Assembly: GCF_002902965.1 (NCBI RefSeq)
Contig: NZ_CP026107.1
Coordinates: 372,001-436,000, forward strand
Direction: 5' to 3'
Source of the DNA: Paraburkholderia hospita
GTDB lineage: Bacteria; Pseudomonadota; Gammaproteobacteria; Burkholderiales; Burkholderiaceae
DNA length: 64,000 nt
A program made the translations under genes and the position numbers. The notes beneath the pieces were generated by a model, which saw only the letters and a list, made by a program, of their open reading frames with translations, was not told the DNA's origin and did no database searches. Shown piece by piece: positions 10,370 to 19,233 of the stretch. Each line of letters opens with the position of its first letter. Positions within the stretch are counted from its first letter, which is position 1.

Positions 10370-11842
10370 GTGAAGCTATATGAAAAGCTGGCCGACTCTA
10401 TCGGCGATCAGATCCAGCGTGGCGTGCTGCTGCCCGGTGATCGCATTCCTTCCGTCCGCCAGACCAGCCTGAATCATCACTTGAGCATTACGACGGTGAT
10501 TCGGGCGTACCTGTTGCTCGAAAGCCGCGGGATGATCGAGAGCCGGCCGCAATCCGGCTACTTCGTGCGCGCCCGCAGCGTCGCGGGGACAAAGCCAGCG
10601 CCGCTTCAGGCCGCCACCCCGGATGCGAGCGCGGAACCTTCGCAGATCGATATCAGCGGTCTGGTGCTGTCCACGCTGCAGTCGATTGGCGTCGATGGCG
10701 CTGTGCCGCTTGGCTCGCCGTATCCCGATACCGCGCTGTTTCCGCTGCAGCGGATCAACCGCTACGCGCATGCGATTGCGCGTCAACAGACGTTCTGGGG
10801 CGTGCCGTCCGAATTGCCGCCCGGCAAGCCCGAACTGATCCGGCAGATCGCGCGCCGTTATCTGGAGAACGGCGCAGCCGTCGATCCCGATGAGATCGTC
10901 GTCACGCTCGGCGCGACGGAAGCAATCAATCTCTGCCTTCAGGCGGTGGCGCGGCCCGGCGACGCCATTGCCGTCGAGTCGCCCACGTTCTACGCGATAT
11001 CGCACACCATCGAGCGAATGGGCATGCGCGTGGTCGAAGTGCCGACCGATCAGAAAACGGGCATCGACGTGAGCGCGCTTGCAAAGCTGATTGAATCGAA
11101 GCAGGTCGATGCATGCCTGCTGATGCCGAACTTTCACAATCCGCTCGGCTATCAGATGCCCGACGAGCGCAAGCGTGAACTCGTCGAACTGACGAATCGA
11201 CATCATGTCCCGGTGATCGAGAATGCCGTCTATAACGAGCTATATTTCGGCGATGCACCGCCGGGCACCTTGAAAAGCTACGACACGCAGGGACTGGTAT
11301 TGCAGTGTGCGTCGTTCTCGAAGAGCTTGACGCCTGCATTGCGTATCGGCTGGGTACTGGCGGGACGCTATCGCGCGAACATCGAGCGGCTGAAATTGCT
11401 CAATACGCTCACCACGCCTTCCAGCGCGCAACTCGCGATTGCCGAGTTTCTGGAGAACGACAGTTACGACCATCATTTGCGACGCGTCAGGCGCACGCTG
11501 ATGCAGCATGCCAGTCTGATGCGCAGCGCTGTCGAACGATTCTTTCCTGAAGGCACGAAGATGACGAACCCGGCAGGCGGCTATCTGCTATGGGTAGAGC
11601 TGCCGCGTTCGACCGATTCGATGCGTCTATACAAAAGCGCGCTCGACAACGGCATCACGATCGGACCGGGCTGCATGTTTTCGAGGTCGGGGAATTTCGG
11701 CGACGCGTTTCGCCTGAACTATAGCTATGCATGGACGCCCGAAATCGAAGGCGCAGTCGTCACGCTCGGCAAACTGGCGTCGCGATACGCGGCGCTTCAA
11801 CGCAAAGAGGAAGGCGAGGAACGGGATCTGGCGATTCGCTGA
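10370..11842 (+). CDS. MocR-type regulator (GntR winged helix fused to aminotransferase-like PLP domain)
   Basis: A 490-residue fusion. Residues 1-70 are a GntR winged helix (L-Y-E-K-L-A-D-S-I-G-D-Q-I through G-Y-F-V-R-A). After a linker, ~100-470 form a fold-type-I aminotransferase-like domain. The PLP lysine is K318 in S-F-S-K-S-L-T-P, and the N-F-H-N-P-L-G cofactor-binding motif is intact. Characterised MocR proteins (PdxR, GabR, TauR) sense PLP or an amino-acid aldimine and control vitamin B6, GABA or taurine genes. The start is GTG 10370, only 6 bases after the histidine kinase, so it looks like part of that signalling operon. Its target is not visible. Confidence 0.9.
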   Translation: MKLYEKLADSIGDQIQRGVLLPGDRIPSVRQTSLNHHLSITTVIRAYLLLESRGMIESRPQSGYFVRARSVAGTKPAPLQAATPDASAEPSQIDISGLVLSTLQSIGVDGAVPLGSPYPDTALFPLQRINRYAHAIARQQTFWGVPSELPPGKPELIRQIARRYLENGAAVDPDEIVVTLGATEAINLCLQAVARPGDAIAVESPTFYAISHTIERMGMRVVEVPTDQKTGIDVSALAKLIESKQVDACLLMPNFHNPLGYQMPDERKRELVELTNRHHVPVIENAVYNELYFGDAPPGTLKSYDTQGLVLQCASFSKSLTPALRIGWVLAGRYRANIERLKLLNTLTTPSSAQLAIAEFLENDSYDHHLRRVRRTLMQHASLMRSAVERFFPEGTKMTNPAGGYLLWVELPRSTDSMRLYKSALDNGITIGPGCMFSRSGNFGDAFRLNYSYAWTPEIEGAVVTLGKLASRYAALQRKEEGEERDLAIR

Positions 11843-11975
11843 ACGCGTTGATCAGCGTTAATCAGTGCAATGGCGAAGAGAAGATAAAGGATGCAGGTCA
11901 GCGGCAGCTTCAAAGAGAAGCGAACCGCTGATGTAAAGGGAAATTCATGTCCAACGCGAGACCGCGCATGGACGA

Positions 11976-12275
11976 TCAGCTGCCGAAGTAGATGTTGCAG
12001 TAGCTGACGGGGCCGACACACGAATTAGCGCCCGTGTTGTGCTTGTGGAACAGACCACCCGAGCCGGTTTGCGACGTGCCCGAAGCAACACCGCCGTACG
12101 ACGTTGCGCCTGTATCACCACCTTGCGCCGTCGTGGCAGCCGGGCCACGTTCCGAAGCAGGCGCGCCAGCGATCGGGTTGTAGTAAGGAGCCGGACCGAA
12201 GCCGCTTGCGAAGACAGGAGCCGATACGAAAGCGGTAGCGGCGAGAAGGGCGGCGGCGACAAGTTTGGTTTTCAT
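11976..12275 (-). CDS. Small secreted Gly/Thr/Ser-rich protein
   Basis: A 99-residue protein with a clear signal peptide (K-T-K-L-V-A-A-A-L-L-A-A-T-A-F-V-S-A-P-V-F-A then cleavage before S-G). The rest is Gly/Ala/Ser/Thr-rich with two Cys near the C-terminus (N-S-C-V-G and S-Y-C-N-I) that could form a disulfide. GGAGG lies 8 bases before ATG 12275. Small periplasmic or secreted proteins of this kind are common in Burkholderia and usually unassigned. No function can be given. Confidence 0.78.
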   Translation of the reverse strand: MKTKLVAAALLAATAFVSAPVFASGFGPAPYYNPIAGAPASERGPAATTAQGGDTGATSYGGVASGTSQTGSGGLFHKHNTGANSCVGPVSYCNIYFGS

Positions 12276-12704
12276 GGCTGGTACCTCCAGAAACAGTTTA
12301 GGGATCGAAAATTCGTTGAACGGATGTGCGTCAACGTTGAAACCAGTCTATAAGGCGAAGCCGAAGAGAATAAGGCCTCTGGTGGGAACGCTTACTTGCC
12401 GGATTCGTGAGTAATCCGCAAATCGACATGACGCGTTGTCGAATCTGCGCATGTGGGCCGGTCGATATCGACGAAATCGAGCAAATCTCCTTACCGGATC
12501 GCCCCCTTATTCGTGTTTGCGCGCGCTCTTAGACTTTCGCCTTCGATCGACGGGCACGGCGTTGTCCTTACTGTCAGCGTGCATTTCGAATGCGCACGGA
12601 AGGATTCCGAAAGTGATCAGGCGCGATAGCCCGTATCGTGTTTCGTGTCTGACCTGGCAAAAACATAAACGCCATTCGTCGGGTTTCTTTGGAGAGGTTG
12701 AACT
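12276..12704. other. Divergent intergenic region upstream of efflux operon
   Basis: This 429-base region lies between the small secreted protein gene (minus) and the efflux operon (plus) and is more A/T-rich than its surroundings. It must hold both promoters. I see no strong palindrome and no convincing protein gene. The open frames across it lack ribosome-binding sites and typical codon use. Confidence 0.4.
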
Positions 12705-14240
12705 GTGTTGGCGCCAATATGGAAACGAGTGGCCATCGCTACGGTTCTCGGCGCTTCGTTGACATTAGTCGGATGCGCGAGCACAGGTGGCATCCACGCT
12801 CAGGCAAAGCATCTGGATCCCGCGTCGCTCGACGCGGGCAATGCGATACGTGCGGCCGATACCGACGCGCAATGGCCCGCATCGGACTGGTGGACCGCGT
12901 ATGGCGATCCGCAGCTGAATGCATGGATTGCGATGGCCGTGAGCGGCAGTCCGTCGTTGGCGGCGGCACAGGCGCGCATTCGCGAAGCGCAATCGATGAC
13001 GGGCATTGCCCGTTCGGCGATGGCGCCGCAGGTGAACGGCACGATGTCCGTGCAGCGTCACGGCTGGCCCGACAACGTGTTCTATGGTCCAGGGCCGCTC
13101 GCGGATGCGACCACCTGGGACAACACGGCCGCGCTGCAGTTTTCGTATCACCTCGATGTGTGGGGCAAGGACCAGAACAACACGCTCAAGGCGCTCGACT
13201 TCGCGCACGCGACGGCGGCGGATGAACGAGCGGCGCAGCTCGAACTCGAAGCGAATGTCGTGCGGACGTATGTCGACCTGTCGCTGAACTATCAGTTGCT
13301 CGATATCGCCAATGCCACGCTCGATCAACAGAAGAAGATCGCGGACATTGCGGTGCGGCGTTTCAACGGCGGGCTCGGCACGGAACTCGAAGTCACGCAG
13401 GCGCAGACGCCTATTCCCGACTACGAGCGGCGCGTGGATGCCGTCGAAGAATCGATTGCGTTGAACAAGAACCGGCTTGCCGCGCTGGCGGGAAAAGGGC
13501 CGGGCGCAGGCGACGCGTTGACGCGCCCGAACCTGTCGATGAACACGCCAATCGGTCTGCCCTCGACGCTCCCCGCCGACCTGATCGGGCATCGTCCCGA
13601 CGTCGTTGCAGCGAGATGGACGGTAGCGGCGCAGGCGCGCGGCATCGACGTGGCGAAAGCCGAGTTCTATCCGGACATCAATCTGCTCGCATCGGTGGGC
13701 GGTTATGCTGCGGCCGGTCCGCTATTCCAGTTCTTCAAATCGATGAGCGGCAGTTGGACAGCGGGCCCGGCACTATCGCTGCCGATCTTCAATGGCGGCC
13801 GCTTGCGCTCGCAATTGGGGGCGGCTTCGGCGAGCTACGACGAAGCTGTCGACGGATACAACCAGACTATCGTCAACGCGCTCAAGGAAATTTCCGACGA
13901 AGTCGTGCACATGCGTTCGCTACAGACGCAACAGGACGATGCGGAGCGTTCCGTTTCGATTGCGCAGAAGAACTATGACCTCGCGAAAAAGGGCTTCACG
14001 CGCGGTCTGACCGATTACGTCAACGTGCTGATCGCGCAGACGCAATTGTTGAACGCGCAGGAAAGCGTCGCGAAGGTTCAGGCGGCACGCCTCGACAATC
14101 GGGCGTCGCTCGTGGTCGCGTTGGGCGGCGGGCTGGCGCAACCTTCAGACGGCCCGTCGTCCGATCAGACCGCGCCGAAGGCGAGTCTTCATCCATTTGG
14201 ACTGGGCGAAAAGCCCGCTGCGCCTGGACTGAGCCAATGA
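12705..14240 (+). CDS. Outer-membrane efflux lipoprotein (NodT/OprM-like)
   Basis: A 511-residue TolC-family channel protein of the NodT lipoprotein class. A signal peptide ends in the lipobox L-V-G-C-A (Cys ~24). The two repeated outer-membrane-efflux domains follow, with the usual W-W-x-x-(Y/F)-G-D-P-x-L-N motif near residue 65 and P-x-L-S-L-P-I-F-N-G-G in the second repeat. The start is GTG with GGAGAGG 7 bases upstream. It would form the outer-membrane exit duct for the HlyD-type adaptor and FUSC pump encoded downstream. The C-terminal ~35 residues are Pro/Ser-rich and probably disordered. Confidence 0.93.
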   Translation: MLAPIWKRVAIATVLGASLTLVGCASTGGIHAQAKHLDPASLDAGNAIRAADTDAQWPASDWWTAYGDPQLNAWIAMAVSGSPSLAAAQARIREAQSMTGIARSAMAPQVNGTMSVQRHGWPDNVFYGPGPLADATTWDNTAALQFSYHLDVWGKDQNNTLKALDFAHATAADERAAQLELEANVVRTYVDLSLNYQLLDIANATLDQQKKIADIAVRRFNGGLGTELEVTQAQTPIPDYERRVDAVEESIALNKNRLAALAGKGPGAGDALTRPNLSMNTPIGLPSTLPADLIGHRPDVVAARWTVAAQARGIDVAKAEFYPDINLLASVGGYAAAGPLFQFFKSMSGSWTAGPALSLPIFNGGRLRSQLGAASASYDEAVDGYNQTIVNALKEISDEVVHMRSLQTQQDDAERSVSIAQKNYDLAKKGFTRGLTDYVNVLIAQTQLLNAQESVAKVQAARLDNRASLVVALGGGLAQPSDGPSSDQTAPKASLHPFGLGEKPAAPGLSQ

Positions 14241-14282
14241 CGCGCTTCGAACTCCATTCAAGCTCCACACGGAGAACCCGCC

Positions 14283-14483
14283 ATGCCGCGTGAAATTGCA
14301 TTCTTCGACACCTATATGCCGAGCCTGATCCTGATCTGCGTCGGCGGCGCGGGTTTGACGTGGCTGCTCGATCGCGCGCTCGCCTATGTGTCGATTTACA
14401 AGTTCGTGTGGCATCCGGCGCTCTTTCGCGCGAGTCTGCTCGTGATGGTCTGCGGCGGCCTGAGTCTGTTTGTGTACCGGTGA
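14283..14483 (+). CDS. DUF1656 (AaeX-like) small membrane protein
   Basis: A 66-residue membrane protein with two helices (residues ~14-30 and ~46-64) and the conserved P-R-E-I-A-F-F-D-T-Y-M-P-S-L start of the DUF1656 family. E. coli AaeX belongs here and is always found with AaeA and AaeB, the p-hydroxybenzoic acid efflux parts; its own role is unknown. GGAGA lies 8 bases before ATG. It follows the outer-membrane factor by 42 bases and precedes the adaptor by 18. Confidence 0.9.
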   Translation: MPREIAFFDTYMPSLILICVGGAGLTWLLDRALAYVSIYKFVWHPALFRASLLVMVCGGLSLFVYR

Positions 14484-14501
14484 CGAGAACAAGAGGACGA
14501 A

Positions 14502-15401
14502 ATGAAAGGCAAGCAAATCGTAGGGGCGCTCGCGACGACGCTGTTCGTTCTGATCGCTGCCGTGGTGGGACGCACGCTATGGGTGCACTACATGTACGCA
14601 CCGTGGACGCGCGACGGGCGCGTGCATGCCGAGATCGTGACCGTTGCGCCTGACGTGTCGGGCATCATCGTCGGCTTGCCGGTACATGACAATCAGTACG
14701 TCAGGAAAGGCGACCTGCTGATGCAGATCGATCCGTCGCACTACGAGATTACCGTTCAGCAGGCAGAAGCCACGGTGGCCGCCCGCAAGGCGGAACTGGC
14801 GCTAAGGCGCGACAACGCGCAACGACGCGCGGCGCTCGATAACGAAGTGGTATCGACGGAAACGAAGGAAGACTCGCAGCACACGGCAGACGCCGCACAG
14901 GCCGCTTACGAAGAAGCCGTCGCCGCACTCGATGCCGCGAAGCTCAATCTGTCGAGAACCCGGGTCGTGTCTCCCGTCGACGGCTACGTGACGAACCTGA
15001 CGACATGGCAAGGCGACTACGCGACCATCTCGACGGCGAAGCTCGCCGTGGTCGACGCGCATTCGTTCTGGGTGTACGGGTACTTCGAAGAAACCAAGCT
15101 GCCGCACGTGAAAGTCGGCGACAAGGCCGAAATGCGGCTGCTGAGCGGCGGCGTGCTGCAAGGGCATGTAGAGAGCCTTGCGCGCGGCATCTACGATCAG
15201 GACAACCCGGAGAGCAAGGAACTGATCGCGAACGTCGATCCCGTGTTCAACTGGGTGCGACTGGCGCAGCGCGTGCCCGTGCGGATCAAGATCGATTCGG
15301 TGCCCGATGGAGTCGAACTTGCAGCGGGAACGACCTGCACCGTCGTCGTCAAGAGCGACGACAAGACGCGGCCGCTTTCATTACACGGCGCGACTTTGTG
15401 A
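14502..15401 (+). CDS. HlyD-family periplasmic adaptor (AaeA/EmrA-like)
   Basis: A 299-residue membrane-fusion protein. One N-terminal membrane anchor (~8-28) is followed by the biotinyl-lipoyl-like domain (A-P-D-V-S-G-I-I-V-G-L-P-V-H-D-N-Q-Y-V), a coiled-coil hairpin of ~90 residues rich in Ala/Glu/Lys, the second half of the lipoyl domain (S-P-V-D-G-Y-V-T-N-L) and a beta-barrel end. It links an inner-membrane pump to the outer-membrane channel. Neighbours and length fit AaeA. AGAGGA lies 6 bases before ATG. Confidence 0.93.
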   Translation: MKGKQIVGALATTLFVLIAAVVGRTLWVHYMYAPWTRDGRVHAEIVTVAPDVSGIIVGLPVHDNQYVRKGDLLMQIDPSHYEITVQQAEATVAARKAELALRRDNAQRRAALDNEVVSTETKEDSQHTADAAQAAYEEAVAALDAAKLNLSRTRVVSPVDGYVTNLTTWQGDYATISTAKLAVVDAHSFWVYGYFEETKLPHVKVGDKAEMRLLSGGVLQGHVESLARGIYDQDNPESKELIANVDPVFNWVRLAQRVPVRIKIDSVPDGVELAAGTTCTVVVKSDDKTRPLSLHGATL

Positions 15402-15403
15402 CA

Positions 15404-15658
15404 TCAGGATTCCATCTGGAGAATCTCCTGCCCGAAACGCGTGATGCGTACCGACGTGTCCCGTCTTCCGCATGATTCCAGTTCGACGGCTTCTGCGTCG
15501 GCGAGGCCGAAGATGAATCGGGTGGCGAGTTCGAGCGGCAAACCCGTTTGCTCGGCAATGGCTTTCGTGGTGACGAGCTTGCCTTTGGGATCTGTTGCTT
15601 GCGCGATCACGCGCAGCAGATTCAGCAGGGTTTCTTCAGTGTATGTGTCGTGTTCCAT
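15404..15658 (-). CDS. Small winged-helix protein inside the efflux operon, reverse strand
   Basis: An 84-residue protein with the pattern of a winged helix: helix 1 (E-E-T-L-L-N-L-L-R-V-I-A-Q-A), turn, recognition pair (T-T-K-A-I-A-E-Q-T-G-L-P-L-E-L-A-T-R-F-I-F-G-L), then a wing and R-I-T-R-F-G-Q-E-I-L. It ends 2 bases from the stop of the adaptor gene, on the opposite strand, and separates the adaptor from its pump. No clear Shine-Dalgarno is seen. It might regulate the efflux genes, but that is inference. Size and fold are similar to the small protein at 26.6 kb, though sequence similarity is weak. Confidence 0.72.
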   Translation of the reverse strand: MEHDTYTEETLLNLLRVIAQATDPKGKLVTTKAIAEQTGLPLELATRFIFGLADAEAVELESCGRRDTSVRITRFGQEILQMES

Positions 15659-15886
15659 ATGACGTCGCGATGTGTAGCGGGCAGCCGGATGAAAGGGGCT
15701 ACCTCATGTCCACACAATACCGGCGTGCGCGGCACACAGGATGCACAGTTGCACCGAGTCCCACAGGGGACAGTTGAAACCCGCAGGTAGCGGGCGTTAT
15801 CGAAAATTCCGTTCGCGCAGGGCAGCGGGGGCGGAATCGAACGTTCAAGATAGTGTCGACTCTCTCCATCGACCCTGATGGATTCG
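15659..15886. other. Intergenic region, possible small RNA upstream of an isolated terminator
   Basis: No gene covers this stretch between the reverse winged-helix gene and the FUSC gene. It contains G/C-rich segments that can fold and leads directly into a strong plus-strand terminator. A short noncoding transcript or a long FUSC leader with an attenuator are both possible. A tRNA was looked for; no complete cloverleaf is present. Confidence 0.35.
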
Positions 15887-15916
15887 CCCAAGCCCCTGCG
15901 GCTTGGGTATTTTTTT
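15887..15916 (+). terminator. Rho-independent terminator upstream of the FUSC pump gene
   Basis: Perfect 8-base stem CCCAAGCC / GGCTTGGG with loop CCTGC, followed by TATTTTTTT. It is 50 bases before the FUSC start codon, so it stops a plus-strand transcript that begins upstream or attenuates entry into the FUSC gene. Confidence 0.85.
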
Positions 15917-15965
15917 AGTCGCTGCAAGGCGAGCATCCCAGGCAACATCGAACAAAGGCTTTTCC

Positions 15966-18119
15966 ATGGAAATGACGGTCTCGCGAGTCGAACGCGCCTG
16001 GCTCAGATCGATCCGCATGCACGTGTCGCATTGGGCCGCGACGAACGGCTTGATCTGGCTGCATCTGGCGAAGACATTGACGGCCGCGTTCCTCGCGATG
16101 GGCATCGCCATGAAGCTGGAGATCCCCGCGCCGCGAACCGCGATGGCAACCGTCTTCGTGCTGATGCAGCCGCTCAGCGGCATGGTGTTGTCGAAGAGCT
16201 TCTACCGCGTGCTCGGTACGGCGGCGGGCGCCATCGCCGCCGTCGCGCTCGGTGCGCTGTTTCCGCAGCAGGCGTCGTTGTACGTCGCCGGCATGAGCCT
16301 GTGGGTCGCGCTGTGCACGGCTGCCGCGCTGCGCTACAGGAGTTTCCAGTGGTATGCGTTCGTGCTCGCCGGATACACGGCTGCGCTGATCGGCATTCCG
16401 ACTGTGCTCAATCCCGATGGCCTCTTTATCGCCGCGCTGAATCGCGCGGCCGAAGTGCTTCTCGGCATTCTGTGCTCGGGCCTTGTCAGCGCGATTGTGT
16501 TTCCGCAATGGTCGGGTACGCGGCTCAAGCATATGCGGCGCGAACGCTTCGCCAATTTCTCGAGCTTTGCCGCGCGGTCGCTGAGCGAAGAGATCGACGC
16601 GGCCGTTTTTCGGACCCAATACGGCGAATTCGTCGATAGCGTGGTGGGCTTCGAAACGACGCGCGCCTTCGCCTCGTTCGAAGACCCCGATATCCGCGCA
16701 AGAACGAAACGGCTCGCGCGGCTCAATAGCGACTTCATGGATCTCTGCACGCGGCTGCACGCGTTGCATCGTTTCATGACGCGAATCGGCGCGTCGGACC
16801 GGCATCGCATCGTCGACGTCCTCAGGCCGTTTTGTGAGGAACTGGCGCACGCGATTGCCGTGCATCACGATCCTGCGCTGGTGGACGATGTCTACGTCGG
16901 TGAAAAAGCGGCCAATGCCGCGGCGTTTCGCAATACGCTATCGAGTCAGGCGCGCGCGGCATTGAACGACACCGGCGAACTGCTGAATGACGAAGAGCAA
17001 CTCGACTTCGATACGGCGATCGAATTGCTCGACGCCTTTGCATCGGGCTATGTGCGGTATGCGCAAACCTATGTGTCGCTTGCCTACCAGCGGCATGCGC
17101 TCGAAGATGCCGAAGTGAAGTACGTGGTCAAGACGAACCGCTACGTGGTCCTGCTCACGTTCGTCACGACGGCCGTGATACTCGGAACGATTGGCGCTTT
17201 CTGGCTGTCGAGTGATTGGCCGAGCGGCGGATACGCGATCATTGGCGCGGCGGCGACTGCGGCACTCAGCTCGAATTCTCCGACGCCTGCAAAGTTCTGC
17301 ATGCAGATGGCAGGCGGCGCCGTCATGGCCACTGCGATGGGCTATGTCGCGCTTGGCTTTCTGTATCCGAACATCACGGGTTTTCCGCTGCTGTGCTTCG
17401 TCCTCGCGCCGGTGCTGGGCTTTGGCGCATTTCTCGCCACGCGTCCGAAGCTGACGGGCTGCGGCGTGAGCTTCTGCATCTTCTTTTGCGTGCTGGCTGG
17501 GCCCGATAACGTGATCCACTACATGCCGCAGCAGTTATTGAACAATGGGCTTGCAATTACGATCTCGATGCTGGCCTGTGCGCTCGCCTTCGCTGTGGTG
17601 TTCCCCGTCGAAATTCCGTGGCGGCTTGCGGCATTGACACGTGATCTGCGCGGACAGGTTCGGCTGACGTGCACGGAGTCTCTCGAAGGCCTGAACGAAG
17701 TCTTCCAGTCGAGCACGCACGACATGACGGCGCAACTTCGGGCGCTTTCGCCGCAACATCCGAAGGGCTACGACGACGCATTGCTATGGATGCTGGCCGT
17801 GCTCGAAATCGGCCATGCCGCGATCGATCTGAGAACGGGCAACCGGGAAGCGCATTTCGTTTCGATCATACGTCCCGACTGGCAGGCGTTGACGGACAAG
17901 ACCATGAACGGTCTCGCACGGCTGTTCGACGATCCGTCGCAGTCGAATCTCGCGCAATGCATTGCGGCGATCGACGCGCAAATCAGCGTGACGTGCCGCA
18001 TGATCGACGAACTATATGGCGCGACGCAGAAGATCCAGCAGGTGCGGCGTATGCGAGCGTGTCTGCGTTTCATGCGCAGCACGCTCGTCGATACGGAAGC
18101 GCCGTTTCACTTCGGCTGA
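15966..18119 (+). CDS. FUSC-family efflux pump (AaeB/YccS-like)
   Basis: A 717-residue inner-membrane protein with two halves, each holding a bundle of about five to six helices (residues ~40-190 and ~395-555) joined and followed by large soluble domains. This is the FUSC layout of AaeB and of aromatic-acid exporters. ATG 15966 is used; upstream in-frame starts lie within the terminator region. Together with the outer-membrane factor, AaeX-like and HlyD-like proteins upstream it would export aromatic carboxylic acids such as hydroxybenzoates or fusaric-acid-like toxins. Unlike the E. coli aaeXAB order, a reverse gene and a terminator separate it from the adaptor gene. Confidence 0.9.
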   Translation: MEMTVSRVERAWLRSIRMHVSHWAATNGLIWLHLAKTLTAAFLAMGIAMKLEIPAPRTAMATVFVLMQPLSGMVLSKSFYRVLGTAAGAIAAVALGALFPQQASLYVAGMSLWVALCTAAALRYRSFQWYAFVLAGYTAALIGIPTVLNPDGLFIAALNRAAEVLLGILCSGLVSAIVFPQWSGTRLKHMRRERFANFSSFAARSLSEEIDAAVFRTQYGEFVDSVVGFETTRAFASFEDPDIRARTKRLARLNSDFMDLCTRLHALHRFMTRIGASDRHRIVDVLRPFCEELAHAIAVHHDPALVDDVYVGEKAANAAAFRNTLSSQARAALNDTGELLNDEEQLDFDTAIELLDAFASGYVRYAQTYVSLAYQRHALEDAEVKYVVKTNRYVVLLTFVTTAVILGTIGAFWLSSDWPSGGYAIIGAAATAALSSNSPTPAKFCMQMAGGAVMATAMGYVALGFLYPNITGFPLLCFVLAPVLGFGAFLATRPKLTGCGVSFCIFFCVLAGPDNVIHYMPQQLLNNGLAITISMLACALAFAVVFPVEIPWRLAALTRDLRGQVRLTCTESLEGLNEVFQSSTHDMTAQLRALSPQHPKGYDDALLWMLAVLEIGHAAIDLRTGNREAHFVSIIRPDWQALTDKTMNGLARLFDDPSQSNLAQCIAAIDAQISVTCRMIDELYGATQKIQQVRRMRACLRFMRSTLVDTEAPFHFG

Positions 18120-18139
18120 AGCAGAAACGTGACGGCCAA

Positions 18140-19090
18140 TCAGGTCGAGCAGAGACTTTCGATAACGGGCTGCTGTAGCGCGGCCTCATCGCGTGTGATC
18201 AGCTCGGAGACGTAATCGCGAACGAAGGATACCCACGTCTTCGTGCGCGCATCGACGAATTTGCCTGCGGGATACAGCACATAGATGTTCATCTTCTGCA
18301 GCGAGTACTGCGGCAGCACGCGCACGAGGCTACCGTCTTTCAACGCGGGAACGGCCGCATAGGAAGGCAGTGCGCCGATTCCCATGCCGTTGCGTATCGC
18401 GACGATCAGCGACTCCGCGATATTGGCCTGCAAAAGGCTGTCGACGTGCACGACTTCCGTGTCGCCGGACTTCTCGAACATCCATTCGCAGGTTGGAAAT
18501 CCCGGCATGCTGAGCGTCAGGCAATCGTGCATCGCGAGTTCGGAGGGCGCATTCGGCAACCCGCGCGCGCGAACATATTCCGGCGAAGCGCACAGCACGT
18601 TGCGCGTAGAACCGAGCGTGTGCGAAATCATCTCCGAGTCGGACAGCGACGACGCCGGAAAAATAGCGACGTCCGCGCCCATTGCGTACAGCGCAGGCGT
18701 GCTTTGCGTCAGCGTCAACTCCACGCGCACGTCGGGATAGATCGAGCGATACTTCGAGATCGCGGGAAGAATGTAGTGCTGGCCAATGCTCGCGTAGCTG
18801 ACGATGCGCAGTGTCCCGGCGGGACGTTGATGCGCTTCGCTCACGGCTTCTTCGGCGCTCGCGATGTCGGAGAGAATCCGCTTGCAGCGCTCCAGATACA
18901 CCTGCCCGGCAGGCGTGAGCGCGAGACTGCGCGTGGAACGCGTCAGCAGACGGACGCGCAGGTGCGTTTCCAGTTCGGTGACTGCACGCGACATGGCGCT
19001 GGGCGCCGCATCGAAGGTCAGGGCGGCAGCCGTGAAGCTGCCGCTTTCGACAACGCGCGTGAATACGCGCATGTTTTGAATCATGTCCAT
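18140..19090 (-). CDS. LysR-family regulator
   Basis: A 316-residue LysR regulator of the group that starts M-D-M-I-Q-N-M-R-V-F-T-R-V-V-E-S-G-S-F-T-A-A-A. The helix-turn-helix is at residues ~18-45, followed by the effector-binding domain with L-R-I-V-S-Y-A-S-I-G-Q-H-Y-I-L-P-A-I. ATG 19090 is chosen because the longer frame upstream has no family similarity. It converges on the FUSC gene. AaeR of E. coli is a LysR but is divergent from aaeX, so control of the efflux genes is possible but not shown. It resembles the LysR at 27.5 kb in subgroup. Confidence 0.9.
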   Translation of the reverse strand: MDMIQNMRVFTRVVESGSFTAAALTFDAAPSAMSRAVTELETHLRVRLLTRSTRSLALTPAGQVYLERCKRILSDIASAEEAVSEAHQRPAGTLRIVSYASIGQHYILPAISKYRSIYPDVRVELTLTQSTPALYAMGADVAIFPASSLSDSEMISHTLGSTRNVLCASPEYVRARGLPNAPSELAMHDCLTLSMPGFPTCEWMFEKSGDTEVVHVDSLLQANIAESLIVAIRNGMGIGALPSYAAVPALKDGSLVRVLPQYSLQKMNIYVLYPAGKFVDARTKTWVSFVRDYVSELITRDEAALQQPVIESLCST

Positions 19091-19233
19091 AAGACTCGGA
19101 TTTCGATTTTGAGTGATCGGTACGGGCGTGGCACGGGCAATGGCTCGATGGTGCGGCCCTACGTGCGAATCGGCTTGTGTAATCGCACGTTGCCGGTCAT
19201 GAACATCGCGGCGGGAGAGGGGCGCGCGGCTGG

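Noticed and set aside
15830..15916. Possible tRNA or attachment site near GTTCAAG and the terminator
   Set aside because: Only a T-loop-like fragment is present; no acceptor stem, anticodon arm or CCA can be drawn.
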